This document shows, piece by piece, positions 1-7,629 of a DNA stretch of 39,041 nt. Under the pieces are notes generated by a model. It searched no databases. It was not told the DNA's origin and worked only from the letters and a program-made list of their open reading frames with translations. The DNA lies in the NCBI RefSeq assembly GCF_900100395.1, contig NZ_FNFB01000042.1, forward strand, positions 1-39,041, in the 5' to 3' direction. The translations under genes and the position numbers were made by a program. Positions within the stretch are counted from its first letter, which is position 1, and each line of letters starts with the position of its first letter. Source of the DNA: Nonomuraea maritima (GTDB lineage Bacteria; Actinomycetota; Actinomycetes; Streptosporangiales; Streptosporangiaceae).

Positions 1-103
1 CCCGTTCGCCGCTCGAGTACCCCGAAGGGCCTTTCCGCTCGACTTGCATGTGTTAAGCACGCCGCCAGCGTTCGTCCTGAGCCAGGATCAAACTCTCCAA
101 AAA
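1..103 (-). rRNA. rrs: 16S ribosomal RNA, 5' end (partial)
   Basis: Read on the minus strand, this stretch carries the universal 16S 5' core (AGAGTTTGATCCTGGCTCAG ending at about base 96), followed by the standard GAACGCTGGCGGCGTGC segment and the start of the V1 hairpin. Counting back from the conserved core by E. coli numbering puts the mature 5' end near base 103. The gene runs off the left edge, so only about the first 100 nucleotides are present. The V1 segment (AGCGGAAAGGCCCTTCGGGG) resembles Streptosporangiaceae from memory. The rRNA operon is transcribed leftward, out of the window. Confidence 0.97.
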
Positions 104-131
104 ATGTTTGGAAACTTCGTCCAAGCAAAAC

Positions 132-174
132 CGTCAAAAATCATTTGACGAGGTGTTGCATGAAAAATCATGCA
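132..174 (-). other. Two tandem hairpins in the rRNA leader
   Basis: Two perfect 7-bp inverted repeats lie between the 16S 5' end and the leader motif: CGTCAAA/TTTGACG (132-138 with 144-150, 5-nt loop) and TGCATGA/TCATGCA (157-163 with 168-174, 4-nt loop). They sit where the leader of an rRNA precursor folds and is processed. A role in processing or antitermination is inferred from position only. Confidence 0.6.
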
Positions 175-182
175 CTGGCTTT

Positions 183-207
183 TAACACACTGTTGAGTTC
201 TCAAGAA
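183..207 (-). promoter_or_regulatory. Conserved rRNA leader motif (boxA-like)
   Basis: On the minus strand the leader reads CTTGAGAACTCAACAGTGTG. Actinobacterial rRNA leaders carry a very similar TTTGAGAACTCAAYAGTGTG element just upstream of 16S, usually treated as part of the boxA/antitermination and processing region. The match is read from the sequence; the function is known from related operons and not shown here. Confidence 0.7.
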
Positions 208-286
208 ACGGACGCGTACTTCCTGACCAGAACCACTTTCGTGATCCCCGCTCGGAGGCGTTCATTTCGTCTTTCGTTGTGTCTTA

Positions 287-315
287 ATTCTCTCAGCCGT
301 TCAAGTTCCTGTCAA
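287..315 (-). promoter_or_regulatory. Main rRNA operon promoter (SigA/HrdB type)
   Basis: On the minus strand a perfect -35 TTGACA (310-315) is followed after 17 bases by GAGAAT (287-292), a 4/6 match to the -10 consensus. It faces the 16S gene, about 185 bp from its 5' end, and precedes the boxA-like leader motif. This is the clearest promoter upstream of the operon; more distal promoters are likely because actinomycete rRNA operons usually have several. Confidence 0.7.
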
Positions 316-329
316 ATTGACCGGTCTTG

Positions 330-687
330 CTCGATCTGCGGGAATTAATGCCTGCCCCCCTTTCGGGGACAACCCCTCTAACTTACCAGCCGTTCGGAAG
401 TGGTTCGCACCATCAACCGGCCAACCGCGAAGGTAGTGGGATTTGCGGGGTTTCTTCCCGGCTCCGGAGAGCCGCGGTGATCGCCTGCGGGAAGAACTCT
501 AGCAGCCTGGCACACCTACTCAGGCCGACACAGGTAATCACTTGTTCCTTCCCTTCCCCGCTGACGGGCAAACCTCTGCCATGAAGCTCCATGTGGCGGC
601 GCCGGGGCAAGCCGGCAGCAAGTCATCCGCAATCGGCTCCCGGTACGACGTACTCATGAGCAGACTGCTCTCTCGGAGGTGCCCGCC
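330..687 (-). promoter_or_regulatory. rRNA upstream region with a weak second promoter candidate
   Basis: No gene is visible in this gap. On the minus strand CTGAGT (518-523), 16 bases and TAGAGT (496-501) form a candidate distal rRNA promoter; only the -10 is good. A short hairpin CCCC-GAAA-GGGG (357-368) would lie in transcripts started there. ORFs predicted across this gap have no ribosome-binding site and no recognisable protein features. The plus-strand promoter of the gene at 688 must also lie here but I cannot place it. Confidence 0.35.
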
Positions 688-1086
688 ATGACCCGCTCGG
701 AGTTCGACGACATCCGTGCCTTCCTCGCCGACGAGGCCGCTGACCCTGGGGACGTGCTGGCGCTCGCCCGCGAGCTGGTCGACGACCTCGAGGACGCTCG
801 ACTGCGCGAGGCTCTCCTCCGCATGCACTATCTGCGGTTGCTGACGGCGGCGCGGGCCACCATGGCGGCCGATCTTCTCGGGGAGTCCGAACCGCTGGCG
901 TTCGTACGGCACGAGCTCGCGACGCGCGGGCAGTTGCCCGAGGACGGCGAGACCGCGCACCGGATCCTGTCGGACGCCCGTGCGGCGGCCGAACTGCTCG
1001 AGTGTCTGGAGAACCCGGCTCCCCGGCGTCCGCGCGAACTGCGGCTGCGGCGGTGTGTCGGGACAGGGCGCCGGCTCCCCCACTGA
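688..1086 (+). CDS. Hypothetical protein, 132 aa
   Basis: A small soluble protein of unknown function. The start is the ATG at 688, preceded by a clear GGAGG (675-679) at 8-nt spacing; the GTG at 679 overlaps that ribosome-binding site and is rejected. The first 100 residues look helical and acidic (SEFDDIRAFLADEAADPGD and ELVDDLEDARLREALLRMHY), and the tail is Arg-rich. There is no signal peptide, membrane segment or cysteine motif. It stands alone between the rRNA promoter region and a small membrane protein gene. The strong ribosome-binding site and strong G/C bias in third codon positions support a real gene; I do not recognise the family. Confidence 0.75.
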   Translation: MTRSEFDDIRAFLADEAADPGDVLALARELVDDLEDARLREALLRMHYLRLLTAARATMAADLLGESEPLAFVRHELATRGQLPEDGETAHRILSDARAAAELLECLENPAPRRPRELRLRRCVGTGRRLPH

Positions 1087-1114
1087 TCGCAGGGTGTCGC
1101 CGCCACCTGGCGGG

Positions 1115-1369
1115 ATGACGACTTCCCACATACCCCACCTTGACGGGCCGAGTGTCAGACTTCGCAATATGTGGCAGCGAGGGCTGAATTGGGCAGCAAT
1201 CATCCTGGTGGGGGTGTTTGGTGTGCTGTGGGCCGGCGTGGTGATCTACGCGGACCACGGGTCCACGTTCTGGATGCGCGTGGTCCAGGTCGTGTTCGGC
1301 GGTGCGCTGCTGGGCTGGGCCGTGCAGAGGGCGGTCTGGATGGTCATGCAGGGTGTGAGCGACCGCTGA
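1115..1369 (+). CDS. Small two-helix membrane protein
   Basis: A predicted integral membrane protein of about 84 residues with two hydrophobic helices: WAAIILVGVFGVLWAGVVIY and a second around VVQVVFGGALLGWAV, separated by a short loop. Function unknown. The start is uncertain: ATG 1115 and ATG 1169 (MWQRGLN) are both in frame and neither has a convincing ribosome-binding site. The reading frame stays open upstream to 980 but overlaps the previous gene, so the longer form is unlikely. The only support is hydrophobic pattern and codon bias, so the call is moderate. Confidence 0.55.
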   Translation: MTTSHIPHLDGPSVRLRNMWQRGLNWAAIILVGVFGVLWAGVVIYADHGSTFWMRVVQVVFGGALLGWAVQRAVWMVMQGVSDR

Positions 1370-1465
1370 CTATCGCGCGATGACGTTTCCGTCCCGGGCT
1401 CCGTGAGCTTCAGGATCGTGACCCGTACACCTGCCGGGCACTGGCCGGGTCGTACGGACAAACAA

Positions 1466-1503
1466 AAAATCCTCGGCCGCCAGGATCGGCGACCGAGGAT
1501 TTT
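1466..1503 (-). terminator. Terminator of tRNA-fMet copy 1
   Basis: An inverted repeat AAAATCCTCGG / CCGAGGATTTT (1466-1476 with 1493-1503) begins three bases downstream of the tRNA 3' CCA on the minus strand and is followed by a T-rich run. It is a typical intrinsic terminator. Confidence 0.85.
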
Positions 1504-1506
1504 CTT

Positions 1507-1583
1507 TGGTAGCGGGGACAGGATTTGAACCTGCGACCTCTGGGTTATGAGCCCAGCGAGCTACCGAACTGCTCCACCCCGCG
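1507..1583 (-). tRNA. Initiator tRNA-Met (CAT), copy 1
   Basis: A 77-nt tRNA read on the minus strand, with anticodon CAT in the loop CTCATAA, T-loop GGTTCAAATCC and an encoded CCA end. Two initiator hallmarks are visible: three consecutive G-C pairs in the anticodon stem (TGGG...CCCA) and a mismatched first acceptor pair (C1 opposite T72). It is therefore the formyl-Met initiator tRNA, not an elongator. An identical copy lies exactly 250 bp away, and each copy has its own terminator. Confidence 0.97.
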
Positions 1584-1714
1584 TCGGGTTGATATCTCAA
1601 GCTTACATGGTCTCGAGGGTGCTTCGACCGCCGTACCGCTCCGCACGCGACAGTGGGTGTGATCCCTCGGTCGTTTGCGCAGGTGGGGTGCCTCGTGCGA
1701 ACCGTTTGCAGAAA

Positions 1715-1754
1715 CGAAAATGGCCTTCCAGAAATCTCTGGAAGGCCATTTTCG
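1715..1754 (-). terminator. Terminator of tRNA-fMet copy 2
   Basis: A perfect 17-bp inverted repeat (1715-1731 with 1738-1754, 6-nt loop; core AATGGCCTTCCAG) starts three bases after the tRNA CCA end on the minus strand. It has A/T tracts on both arms, so it could terminate in both directions. It differs in sequence from the terminator of copy 1. Confidence 0.9.
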
Positions 1755-1756
1755 AT

Positions 1757-1833
1757 TGGTAGCGGGGACAGGATTTGAACCTGCGACCTCTGGGTTATGA
1801 GCCCAGCGAGCTACCGAACTGCTCCACCCCGCG
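1757..1833 (-). tRNA. Initiator tRNA-Met (CAT), copy 2
   Basis: Identical over all 77 nt to the copy at 1507-1583, with the same CAT anticodon, three G-C pairs in the anticodon stem and C1/T72 mismatch. The flanking sequences of the two copies differ, so only the gene itself is conserved. It is preceded by its own promoter (1849-1878). Confidence 0.97.
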
Positions 1834-1848
1834 TCGTCGTGCTTGTGA

Positions 1849-1878
1849 AGCATAGCCGCCACAGCGGGGTGTGTGCAA
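1849..1878 (-). promoter_or_regulatory. Promoter of tRNA-fMet copy 2
   Basis: On the minus strand TTGCAC (1873-1878) and TATGCT (1849-1854) are separated by 18 bases, a good housekeeping-sigma promoter. The -10 ends 15 bases before the tRNA 5' end. Copy 1 has only a weaker candidate (TAAGCT, 16 bases before its 5' end). The promoter sits just beyond the stop codon of the UPF0182 gene. Confidence 0.7.
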
Positions 1879-1889
1879 ACTCGTTGCCG

Positions 1890-4877
1890 CTAGGAGGTGC
1901 CTGCGGCCTCGGTGCCCGTGGGTGTCGGAGTCGGGCTTGACGTAGCGGGTGGCGTCGCCGGCGGCGAACCCGTGGGCGACGGGCTGGGCGAGCCCGTCGG
2001 GCTGGGCGTCGGCTGCCCTCCCTGGCCGGTGACGCCCTCCAGCTGCTGCAGCGCATCCTGAAGCCGCTGCTGGGCGTCTCCGTAGGCGTCCCAGTCGGGC
2101 GGGCTCGACTGCAGCGCCTCCTGCGCGTCGTCGTAGGCCTTCTTGGCCTCGGCGATCGCGGTGTCGAGCGCTGTGGTGGCCTGCTCGGGCTGGGCCTCGG
2201 TCTGCTGCTCCTCACTCGGCTGCTGCTGTTGCTCACCGCCGAAGACCTGGTGCAGCGCCTCCTCCAGCGTGCGTCCGACGCCGATCTTGCTGCCGAACGA
2301 CACCAGCACCCGCTGCAGGATCGGGTACGGCTCCTGGCCACCGCCCGCGGCCACCTGGATGTACACCGGTTCGATGTAGACCAGGCCTCCCGCGTACGGA
2401 AGCGTCAGCAGGTTGCCGTAGCGGACGGACGACGCGCCGACCCCGAGCAGGTTGAGCTCACCCGCGAAGCGGCTCTGGAAGGCGTTCTGCGCCTGGCCCG
2501 GGCCGGGGATCGGGGTGCTGGACGGCATGCGCAGGATGCGGATCCGTCCGTAGTTGTCACCGGCCGCCGAATCGGCCGCCATGAACGCCGCCAGGTTGGG
2601 ACCCTGCCGCGGCACGAACGTCGTCGTGAGCGAGAACGTCGGCGTGCCGCCCGGCATCGTGGTGGTCAGGTAGTAGGGCGGCTGCTTGATGTTGAGGTCG
2701 CCCTGCGTCGGGTCGCCCGGGACGTTCCAGAAGTCCTGGCCGCTGTAGAAGGCGGCCGGGTCGGTGATGTGGTAGCGCGACAGGGTGTAGCGCTGCACCT
2801 TGAACAGGTCTTCCGGGTAGCGGACGTGCTGGCGCAACTGGGCGCTCATCTCGCCGGCCGGGCGCACGACGCCGGGGAATGCCTTGCTCCAGGTCTTGAG
2901 CACCGGGTCGTTGTTGTCCCAGGCGTAGAGCCGGACCGTGCCGTCGTAGGCGTCGACCGTGGCCTTGACCGAGTTGCGGATGTAGTTGATGTGGTCGGTC
3001 GGCTGCTGGGCGATCACCTGGCGGGCGGTGGACGTGTCACGCGTCATCTCGCCCAGGCTCTCGCTCTGCGAGTACGGGTAGTCGTTCGACGTGGTGTAAG
3101 CGTCGACGATCCACTGGATGCGGCCGTCGATGATCGCCGGGTACGCGTTGCCGTCGAGCGTGAGGAACGGCGCGACCTTCTGGACCCTCTCCCGCGGGTT
3201 GCGGACGTACAGGATCTTGGAGTTGTCGTTGATGTCGCCGGACAACAGGATGTTGGCCTCACCGTACTTGGCGGCGTAAAGGAGCCGGTTGAAGAACGAA
3301 CCGACGGGCACGCCGCCGCGGCCGGTGTAGGCGGTGTTCTTCTGGCCGGTGCCGCCGGTCTCCGGGTAGTCGAGCTCCTGCGGGCGGCTCGGGTTGCCGC
3401 CGGCGATGACGTACTGGCCGGCGGTGTCGTTCTCGCCGTAGTAGACGCGGGGCTCGGTCAGCTTCGTGCTCTGGACCAGGGGGCCGATGACCGGCATGTC
3501 CTTGGCGTCGTAGTCGGGCAGGCCGCTGGAGTCGACCTTGTTGCCCGGCGCGGCGACGAAGCCGTAGCCGTGGGTGTAGACGAGGCGTCGGTTGATCCAG
3601 TTGTCCTGGCCCTGCGGCGGGCCGGTCAGCTCGCGGACGCCGACGATGTGGTCGACCAGCTTGCCGGTGCTGTCGGGGTAGCGGTCGACGTCGAGCGGGT
3701 CGGCGAAGCCGTAGAAGCCCCTGATGCGCTGGGTCTGCTCGTACGTGGAGGACACCAGTGACGGGTCGAGCAGACGGACGCCGGACACAGAGGTGTCGCC
3801 GTTGGCCTGGACCTTGGACGGGTCGGCCTGCGCGTTGTAGGTCTCGACCTCTGTCTTGTCGACCCCGTACGCCTCTCGGGTGGCTTGGATGTTGCGGTCG
3901 ATGTACGGCGCTTCCTTGCCCTGCTGGTTGGGCTTGACCTGGAACTGCTCGACCAGCGCCGGGTAGACGCCGCCGATCAGGATGGCCGAGAGCACGAGCA
4001 GGCCGAAGGCGACGCCGGGCAGCATGCCGCCCGACCGGACGATGCCGGCGAAGAACAGCACGGCGCAGATCAGCGCGATGGCCGCGAGGATGGTCTTGGC
4101 CGGCAGCACGGCGTTGACGTCGGTGTAGGACGCGCCGTGCACGAAACCGCGGTCGGAGAAGACGAGACCGAAGCGGTCCATGAAGTAGGCGATGGCCTTC
4201 AGCAGGACGAAGACGCCCAGCAGCACCGACAGGTGGATGCGCGCGGCCTTGGAGGCGTGCACACCGGGTGACTGCAGGCGGAACCCGCCGTAGAGGTAGT
4301 GCGTGATCGCCGCGAGCACGATCGAGATGATCACTGCGGTGAACAGGAAGTTCAGCACCATCCGGATGAACGGATAGTCGAACATGAAGAACGAGATGTC
4401 GTAGCCGAACTCGGGGTCGGTCCTTCCGAACGGCGTGGCGTTGACGAACTGGAGCCACGTCTGCCACTGCCCGGCGAACGAGGAGCCGGAGAAGAGCGCC
4501 AGCAGTGCCATGCCGACGATGTAGATCAGCTTTCGGTGGGGGTCGAGCGCCATGCGATAGCGGTCGGCGCCGCTGCTGCCGCCGAACATCGCAGGCCCGA
4601 ACATGGGCCGCGTGCGGAATGCCAGCAGCATGTTTCCGCCGGCGATGGCGACCATGAGCGCCGCCCCGACGAGGAACAGCACGATTTGGGTCAGCAGCAC
4701 ACCGCTGAAGATCGATGTGAATCCGGTCGCGTCAAACCACAAATAATCGGTATAGATGCCGGAAAAAAGGAAAAATAGGGCGACGATCACCACCAGGGCG
4801 ATCACCACAGGTAGAAGCAGTCGCGGACGGCGGGGCAACCGCATCGCCCTACCGGCTCCTGGGGTCCGGAAGCTCAA
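1890..4877 (-). CDS. UPF0182 family large membrane protein
   Basis: A protein of about 995 residues of the UPF0182 family (COG1615), widespread in actinobacteria and of unknown function. About seven hydrophobic helices lie in the first 310 residues (for example LLLPVVIALVVIVALFFLF near residue 20), followed by a large, presumably extracytoplasmic domain. The last 50 residues form a Pro/Thr/Ser-rich tail (PTPSPTGSPSPSPTGSP), and an acidic/Gln-rich helix precedes it. The start is chosen at TTG 4877: GAGGGG lies 6 nt upstream and the product begins MSFRTPG, like the M(T/S)F start I recall for homologues. TTG 4883 is too close to that site, and ATG 4844 would delete the N-terminus. The stop lies just before the initiator tRNA promoter. 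Confidence 0.9.
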   Translation of the reverse strand: MSFRTPGAGRAMRLPRRPRLLLPVVIALVVIVALFFLFSGIYTDYLWFDATGFTSIFSGVLLTQIVLFLVGAALMVAIAGGNMLLAFRTRPMFGPAMFGGSSGADRYRMALDPHRKLIYIVGMALLALFSGSSFAGQWQTWLQFVNATPFGRTDPEFGYDISFFMFDYPFIRMVLNFLFTAVIISIVLAAITHYLYGGFRLQSPGVHASKAARIHLSVLLGVFVLLKAIAYFMDRFGLVFSDRGFVHGASYTDVNAVLPAKTILAAIALICAVLFFAGIVRSGGMLPGVAFGLLVLSAILIGGVYPALVEQFQVKPNQQGKEAPYIDRNIQATREAYGVDKTEVETYNAQADPSKVQANGDTSVSGVRLLDPSLVSSTYEQTQRIRGFYGFADPLDVDRYPDSTGKLVDHIVGVRELTGPPQGQDNWINRRLVYTHGYGFVAAPGNKVDSSGLPDYDAKDMPVIGPLVQSTKLTEPRVYYGENDTAGQYVIAGGNPSRPQELDYPETGGTGQKNTAYTGRGGVPVGSFFNRLLYAAKYGEANILLSGDINDNSKILYVRNPRERVQKVAPFLTLDGNAYPAIIDGRIQWIVDAYTTSNDYPYSQSESLGEMTRDTSTARQVIAQQPTDHINYIRNSVKATVDAYDGTVRLYAWDNNDPVLKTWSKAFPGVVRPAGEMSAQLRQHVRYPEDLFKVQRYTLSRYHITDPAAFYSGQDFWNVPGDPTQGDLNIKQPPYYLTTTMPGGTPTFSLTTTFVPRQGPNLAAFMAADSAAGDNYGRIRILRMPSSTPIPGPGQAQNAFQSRFAGELNLLGVGASSVRYGNLLTLPYAGGLVYIEPVYIQVAAGGGQEPYPILQRVLVSFGSKIGVGRTLEEALHQVFGGEQQQQPSEEQQTEAQPEQATTALDTAIAEAKKAYDDAQEALQSSPPDWDAYGDAQQRLQDALQQLEGVTGQGGQPTPSPTGSPSPSPTGSPPATPPATSSPTPTPTGTEAAGTS

Positions 4878-4973
4878 GGCCAACCCCTCGTCGTAATGAA
4901 GAAACGGTCCGTGTCTGGCAACCTACACCGCGATGCCAGTCCTACAACTAACGCACGGCGACCGCCGGAAGTT

Positions 4974-6020
4974 TCATCCGGCCTCACACGCGGGAACATT
5001 TCCCTGTCCCGTACGCAATGCGTCGAGCGCCTCCACAGCGGAGTGCAGGGAGTCTGCCCGTACCAGCCGCAGGCCTTCGGGGACGGCGCGCATCGCCTCG
5101 GCGCAGTTGGCGGCGGGGGTCAGGAAGATCGTGGCGCCGGAGTCCTTGGCTCCGACCATCTTCTGCGCGATGCCGCCGATCGGGCCGACCTGGCCTTTCT
5201 CGTCGATCGTGCCGGTGCCGGCGATCTTCTTGCCGCCGGTCAGCTCACCCGGCGTGAGCTTGTCGAGGATGCCGAGCGAGAACATCAGCCCGGCGCTCGG
5301 CCCGCCGACGTCGCCGACGTTGATGTCGACCTTGAACGGGAACTTGTACGCGGACCTCATCTCCACGCCCACCAGTGCCTGGCCCTCGGGACCCGCCACC
5401 GTGGGAACGGAGACCTCGTGCTTCTCGCTACCGCGGGTGACGCCGAAGACGACGGCCTCGCCCGGCTTGTGCGCCCTCACCGTGTCGCTCACGACGTCGG
5501 CGTTGGTGGCCGGCTTGCCGTCGACCGAGTCGATGACGTCACCGACCTGCAGCTTGCCCTCGGCGGGACGGTCCTTCTGCGTGGCGCCCACCGTCACGAT
5601 CATCCGGAAGGGGATCTTGAGCTCGTTGAGCGCGGCGGCGGTCGCGGTCTCCTGGGAGTTGGTCATCTCGACCGTGTTCTCCTCTTCGACCTGCTGGGCA
5701 CTGCGGTCGGGAGCGAAGATGGTCTCCTCAGGGACGACCGCCACGGTGGGATCGATCCAACCGCGCAGGGCCGTGAGGAGATCGATGCGGGCGCTCGGAC
5801 CACCCTGGTAGGCGACGGTGACGAGGCTCAGCGCGCCACTGGTCGGGTAGGTCTGGTGATCCTTGATCGAGATGACCGGCTTCTTGTCGACCTCGCCGAT
5901 CGTGTTCTCCGTCGGTCCGGGACTCAGCACGACGTACGGGACCCGCTGCATCGCGCCGATCACCCCCAGTGCGAGCACGAGGAATCCCGCGATGAGCAGG
6001 GTGAGGGCGCGTCGTGACAT
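4974..6020 (-). CDS. YlbL-family PDZ / Lon-like serine protease
   Basis: A membrane-anchored protease of 348 residues. Residues 5-24 form an N-terminal membrane anchor, residues about 130-205 a PDZ domain (LQVGDVIDSVDGKPATN), and the C-terminal third a Lon (S16) proteolytic domain. The Ser-Lys catalytic dyad is visible: Ser242 in GGPSAG and Lys287 in GIAQKM. In Bacillus YlbL is a membrane protease linked to division control; the actinobacterial role is not established. The ATG at 6020 is 10 bp after the moaE stop, so the two are probably co-transcribed. I recall this gene next to the UPF0182 gene in mycobacteria, as here. Confidence 0.93.
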   Translation of the reverse strand: MSRRALTLLIAGFLVLALGVIGAMQRVPYVVLSPGPTENTIGEVDKKPVISIKDHQTYPTSGALSLVTVAYQGGPSARIDLLTALRGWIDPTVAVVPEETIFAPDRSAQQVEEENTVEMTNSQETATAAALNELKIPFRMIVTVGATQKDRPAEGKLQVGDVIDSVDGKPATNADVVSDTVRAHKPGEAVVFGVTRGSEKHEVSVPTVAGPEGQALVGVEMRSAYKFPFKVDINVGDVGGPSAGLMFSLGILDKLTPGELTGGKKIAGTGTIDEKGQVGPIGGIAQKMVGAKDSGATIFLTPAANCAEAMRAVPEGLRLVRADSLHSAVEALDALRTGQGNVPACEAG

Positions 6021-6030
6021 GTCGAGAAGC

Positions 6031-6456
6031 TTATTCGCCGGCGCCGACCCACTCGGTCTCGCCGTCGGCGAACACCTGGTGCTTCCAGATCGGCACGTTG
6101 GCCTTGAGATCGTCGATCAGCCGCCGCGCGGCCTTGAACGCCTCGTCGCGGTGCGGCGCGGCGACGGCGACGATCACGGCGGCGTCGCCCAGCTCCAGGT
6201 CGCCCACGCGATGGACGGCGGCCAGCGCCGTCACGGGGAAGTCGGCGGCGATCTTCTCGGCCACCTGGCGCAGCTCCGCCAACGCCGTGGGATGCGCCGA
6301 GTAGGCGAGCCGGGTGACCGGCTTGCCGTGGTCCTGCTCGCGAACGGTGCCCACGAAGAACGTGGTGCCGCCCGCGGCATGGTCGCCGACGGCGGCCAGC
6401 ACTTCGTCCACGGAGAGCGGGGTGTCGCGTATGCCGAGCAGGCGGATGACGTCCAC
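6031..6456 (-). CDS. moaE: Molybdopterin synthase catalytic subunit MoaE
   Basis: MoaE, the large subunit of molybdopterin synthase, which with thiocarboxylated MoaD inserts sulfur into precursor Z during molybdenum cofactor synthesis. The family signatures are present: GTVRE (36-40), VHRVG (81-85), PHRDEAF (101-107) and LIDDLKANVPIWK (113-125), including the two conserved lysines (118 and 125) that match the catalytic lysines of the E. coli enzyme. Length 141 aa is normal. The start is GTG 6456. No moaD or other cofactor genes are nearby. It is flanked by ylbL-like (10 bp downstream) and an SDR-fold gene (17 bp upstream), probably one leftward transcript. Confidence 0.95.
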   Translation of the reverse strand: MDVIRLLGIRDTPLSVDEVLAAVGDHAAGGTTFFVGTVREQDHGKPVTRLAYSAHPTALAELRQVAEKIAADFPVTALAAVHRVGDLELGDAAVIVAVAAPHRDEAFKAARRLIDDLKANVPIWKHQVFADGETEWVGAGE

Positions 6457-6473
6457 GACAAAAAGCCTAACCT

Positions 6474-7547
6474 TTACTGCCGACGTTTCTTACGCACCTG
6501 GCGGACGATCGCCGCGGTGCCGATCACGGCCACGGTGGCGCCGGCGGCGGTGAGCGTGGCCTCCTTGACGGGCAGGCGCCTGCCGACCACGGTCGTGCGG
6601 TTCTCGCCGCGGAGTTCGAGCAGCTGCTCGAAGGCGGCCTCGTTGGTCCACGCGGGCTTCCAGCCGGCCTCGCGCAGCGCCGCGCAGTCGACCACCCACG
6701 GATAGACGACGTAGTGCAGGTCGGTCGCGGGGGCAGGGGTGACACCGAGCCGGTGCAGGCGCTGGGCCGTGCCGAACGTCAGCCCCGCCGGGAGCTCGAG
6801 GCTGCGGATGCCGGACATCTCCTCGACCTGCTCGTGCTCCATCCAACCGTCGCTGCCGACCGCCACCACGCCGGTGACGCCGCCGCGCGCGGCCAGCTCC
6901 AGCGCCGAGAGCAGGTCGTCGATGTGGCAGAACTGCCAGTGGGGGCTGCAGCCCTTGACGGTCAGGAGCCTCGGCGACTCGAAGTGGCGGGTGATCACCG
7001 TGTCGACGCCTGGGCCGACCACGGCGGCCGGGCGCAGCACGGTGATCTCCAGGCCGGGATGGCTACGCAGCGACCTGCGTACCAGGGCCTCGATCTCCAG
7101 GTAGTCGCCCACCATGCCGGTGTCGGGCTCGGCGGCCACGGGGGCGTTCTCGGGAAGCGGAACTTCGTTGTCGGGGGCGGCGCCGTACACCATCGCGCTC
7201 GTCACCAGGACGACGCGGCGCACGCGTGCGGCGGCGCAGGCCGTGAGGGCCGTCTGGGCGGCGCGCAGGTTGTACGCGCGGCGCTCCCCCGGGTCGGAGT
7301 CGACGGCGTAGTCGCCGGCGAGGTGGACCAGGACGTCGATGTCGGAGATCCGGTTCGCCAAGAGCGGATCGCGTACGTCGATCTCTCTCCAGGTCGCCTC
7401 ATGGATGTCGCCACGCTCTTCGTCGATGGCCACCACCCTGCGGAAATCCGCGGAGGACACGAGCCTCGCGAGCAACTCGCGGCCCAGGCCGGAGGCCGCG
7501 CCCGTTACAGCGACAACGGGTTGGCGCGGGCGTTTCGAGGTAGGCAC
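6474..7547 (-). CDS. NAD-dependent epimerase/dehydratase-like (extended SDR fold)
   Basis: A Rossmann-fold protein of about 357 aa with the N-terminal dinucleotide motif TGAASGLGRE and the extended-SDR landmarks VHLAG and VLVTSAMVYG (the catalytic-type Ser region). The usual YxxxK active site is altered: the matching segment reads DYLEIEAL, with Glu where the catalytic Lys should be, so redox activity is doubtful. The C-terminus has a hydrophobic stretch (TAAGATVAVIGTAAIV) followed by VRQVRKKRRQ, suggesting membrane attachment. The start is set at GTG 7547, with GAGG 5 nt upstream; GTG 7565 is an alternative. It heads the leftward group with moaE and the ylbL-like gene and is divergent from the DUF2342 gene. 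Confidence 0.85.
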   Translation of the reverse strand: MPTSKRPRQPVVAVTGAASGLGRELLARLVSSADFRRVVAIDEERGDIHEATWREIDVRDPLLANRISDIDVLVHLAGDYAVDSDPGERRAYNLRAAQTALTACAAARVRRVVLVTSAMVYGAAPDNEVPLPENAPVAAEPDTGMVGDYLEIEALVRRSLRSHPGLEITVLRPAAVVGPGVDTVITRHFESPRLLTVKGCSPHWQFCHIDDLLSALELAARGGVTGVVAVGSDGWMEHEQVEEMSGIRSLELPAGLTFGTAQRLHRLGVTPAPATDLHYVVYPWVVDCAALREAGWKPAWTNEAAFEQLLELRGENRTTVVGRRLPVKEATLTAAGATVAVIGTAAIVRQVRKKRRQ

Positions 7548-7629
7548 CAGATCCTCACTTTGCACTGATCCGCCGTAGGACGACTAACGTGGCGGATGTG
7601 GACTCCTCCATCCTGCACGAGGTAGAGCG

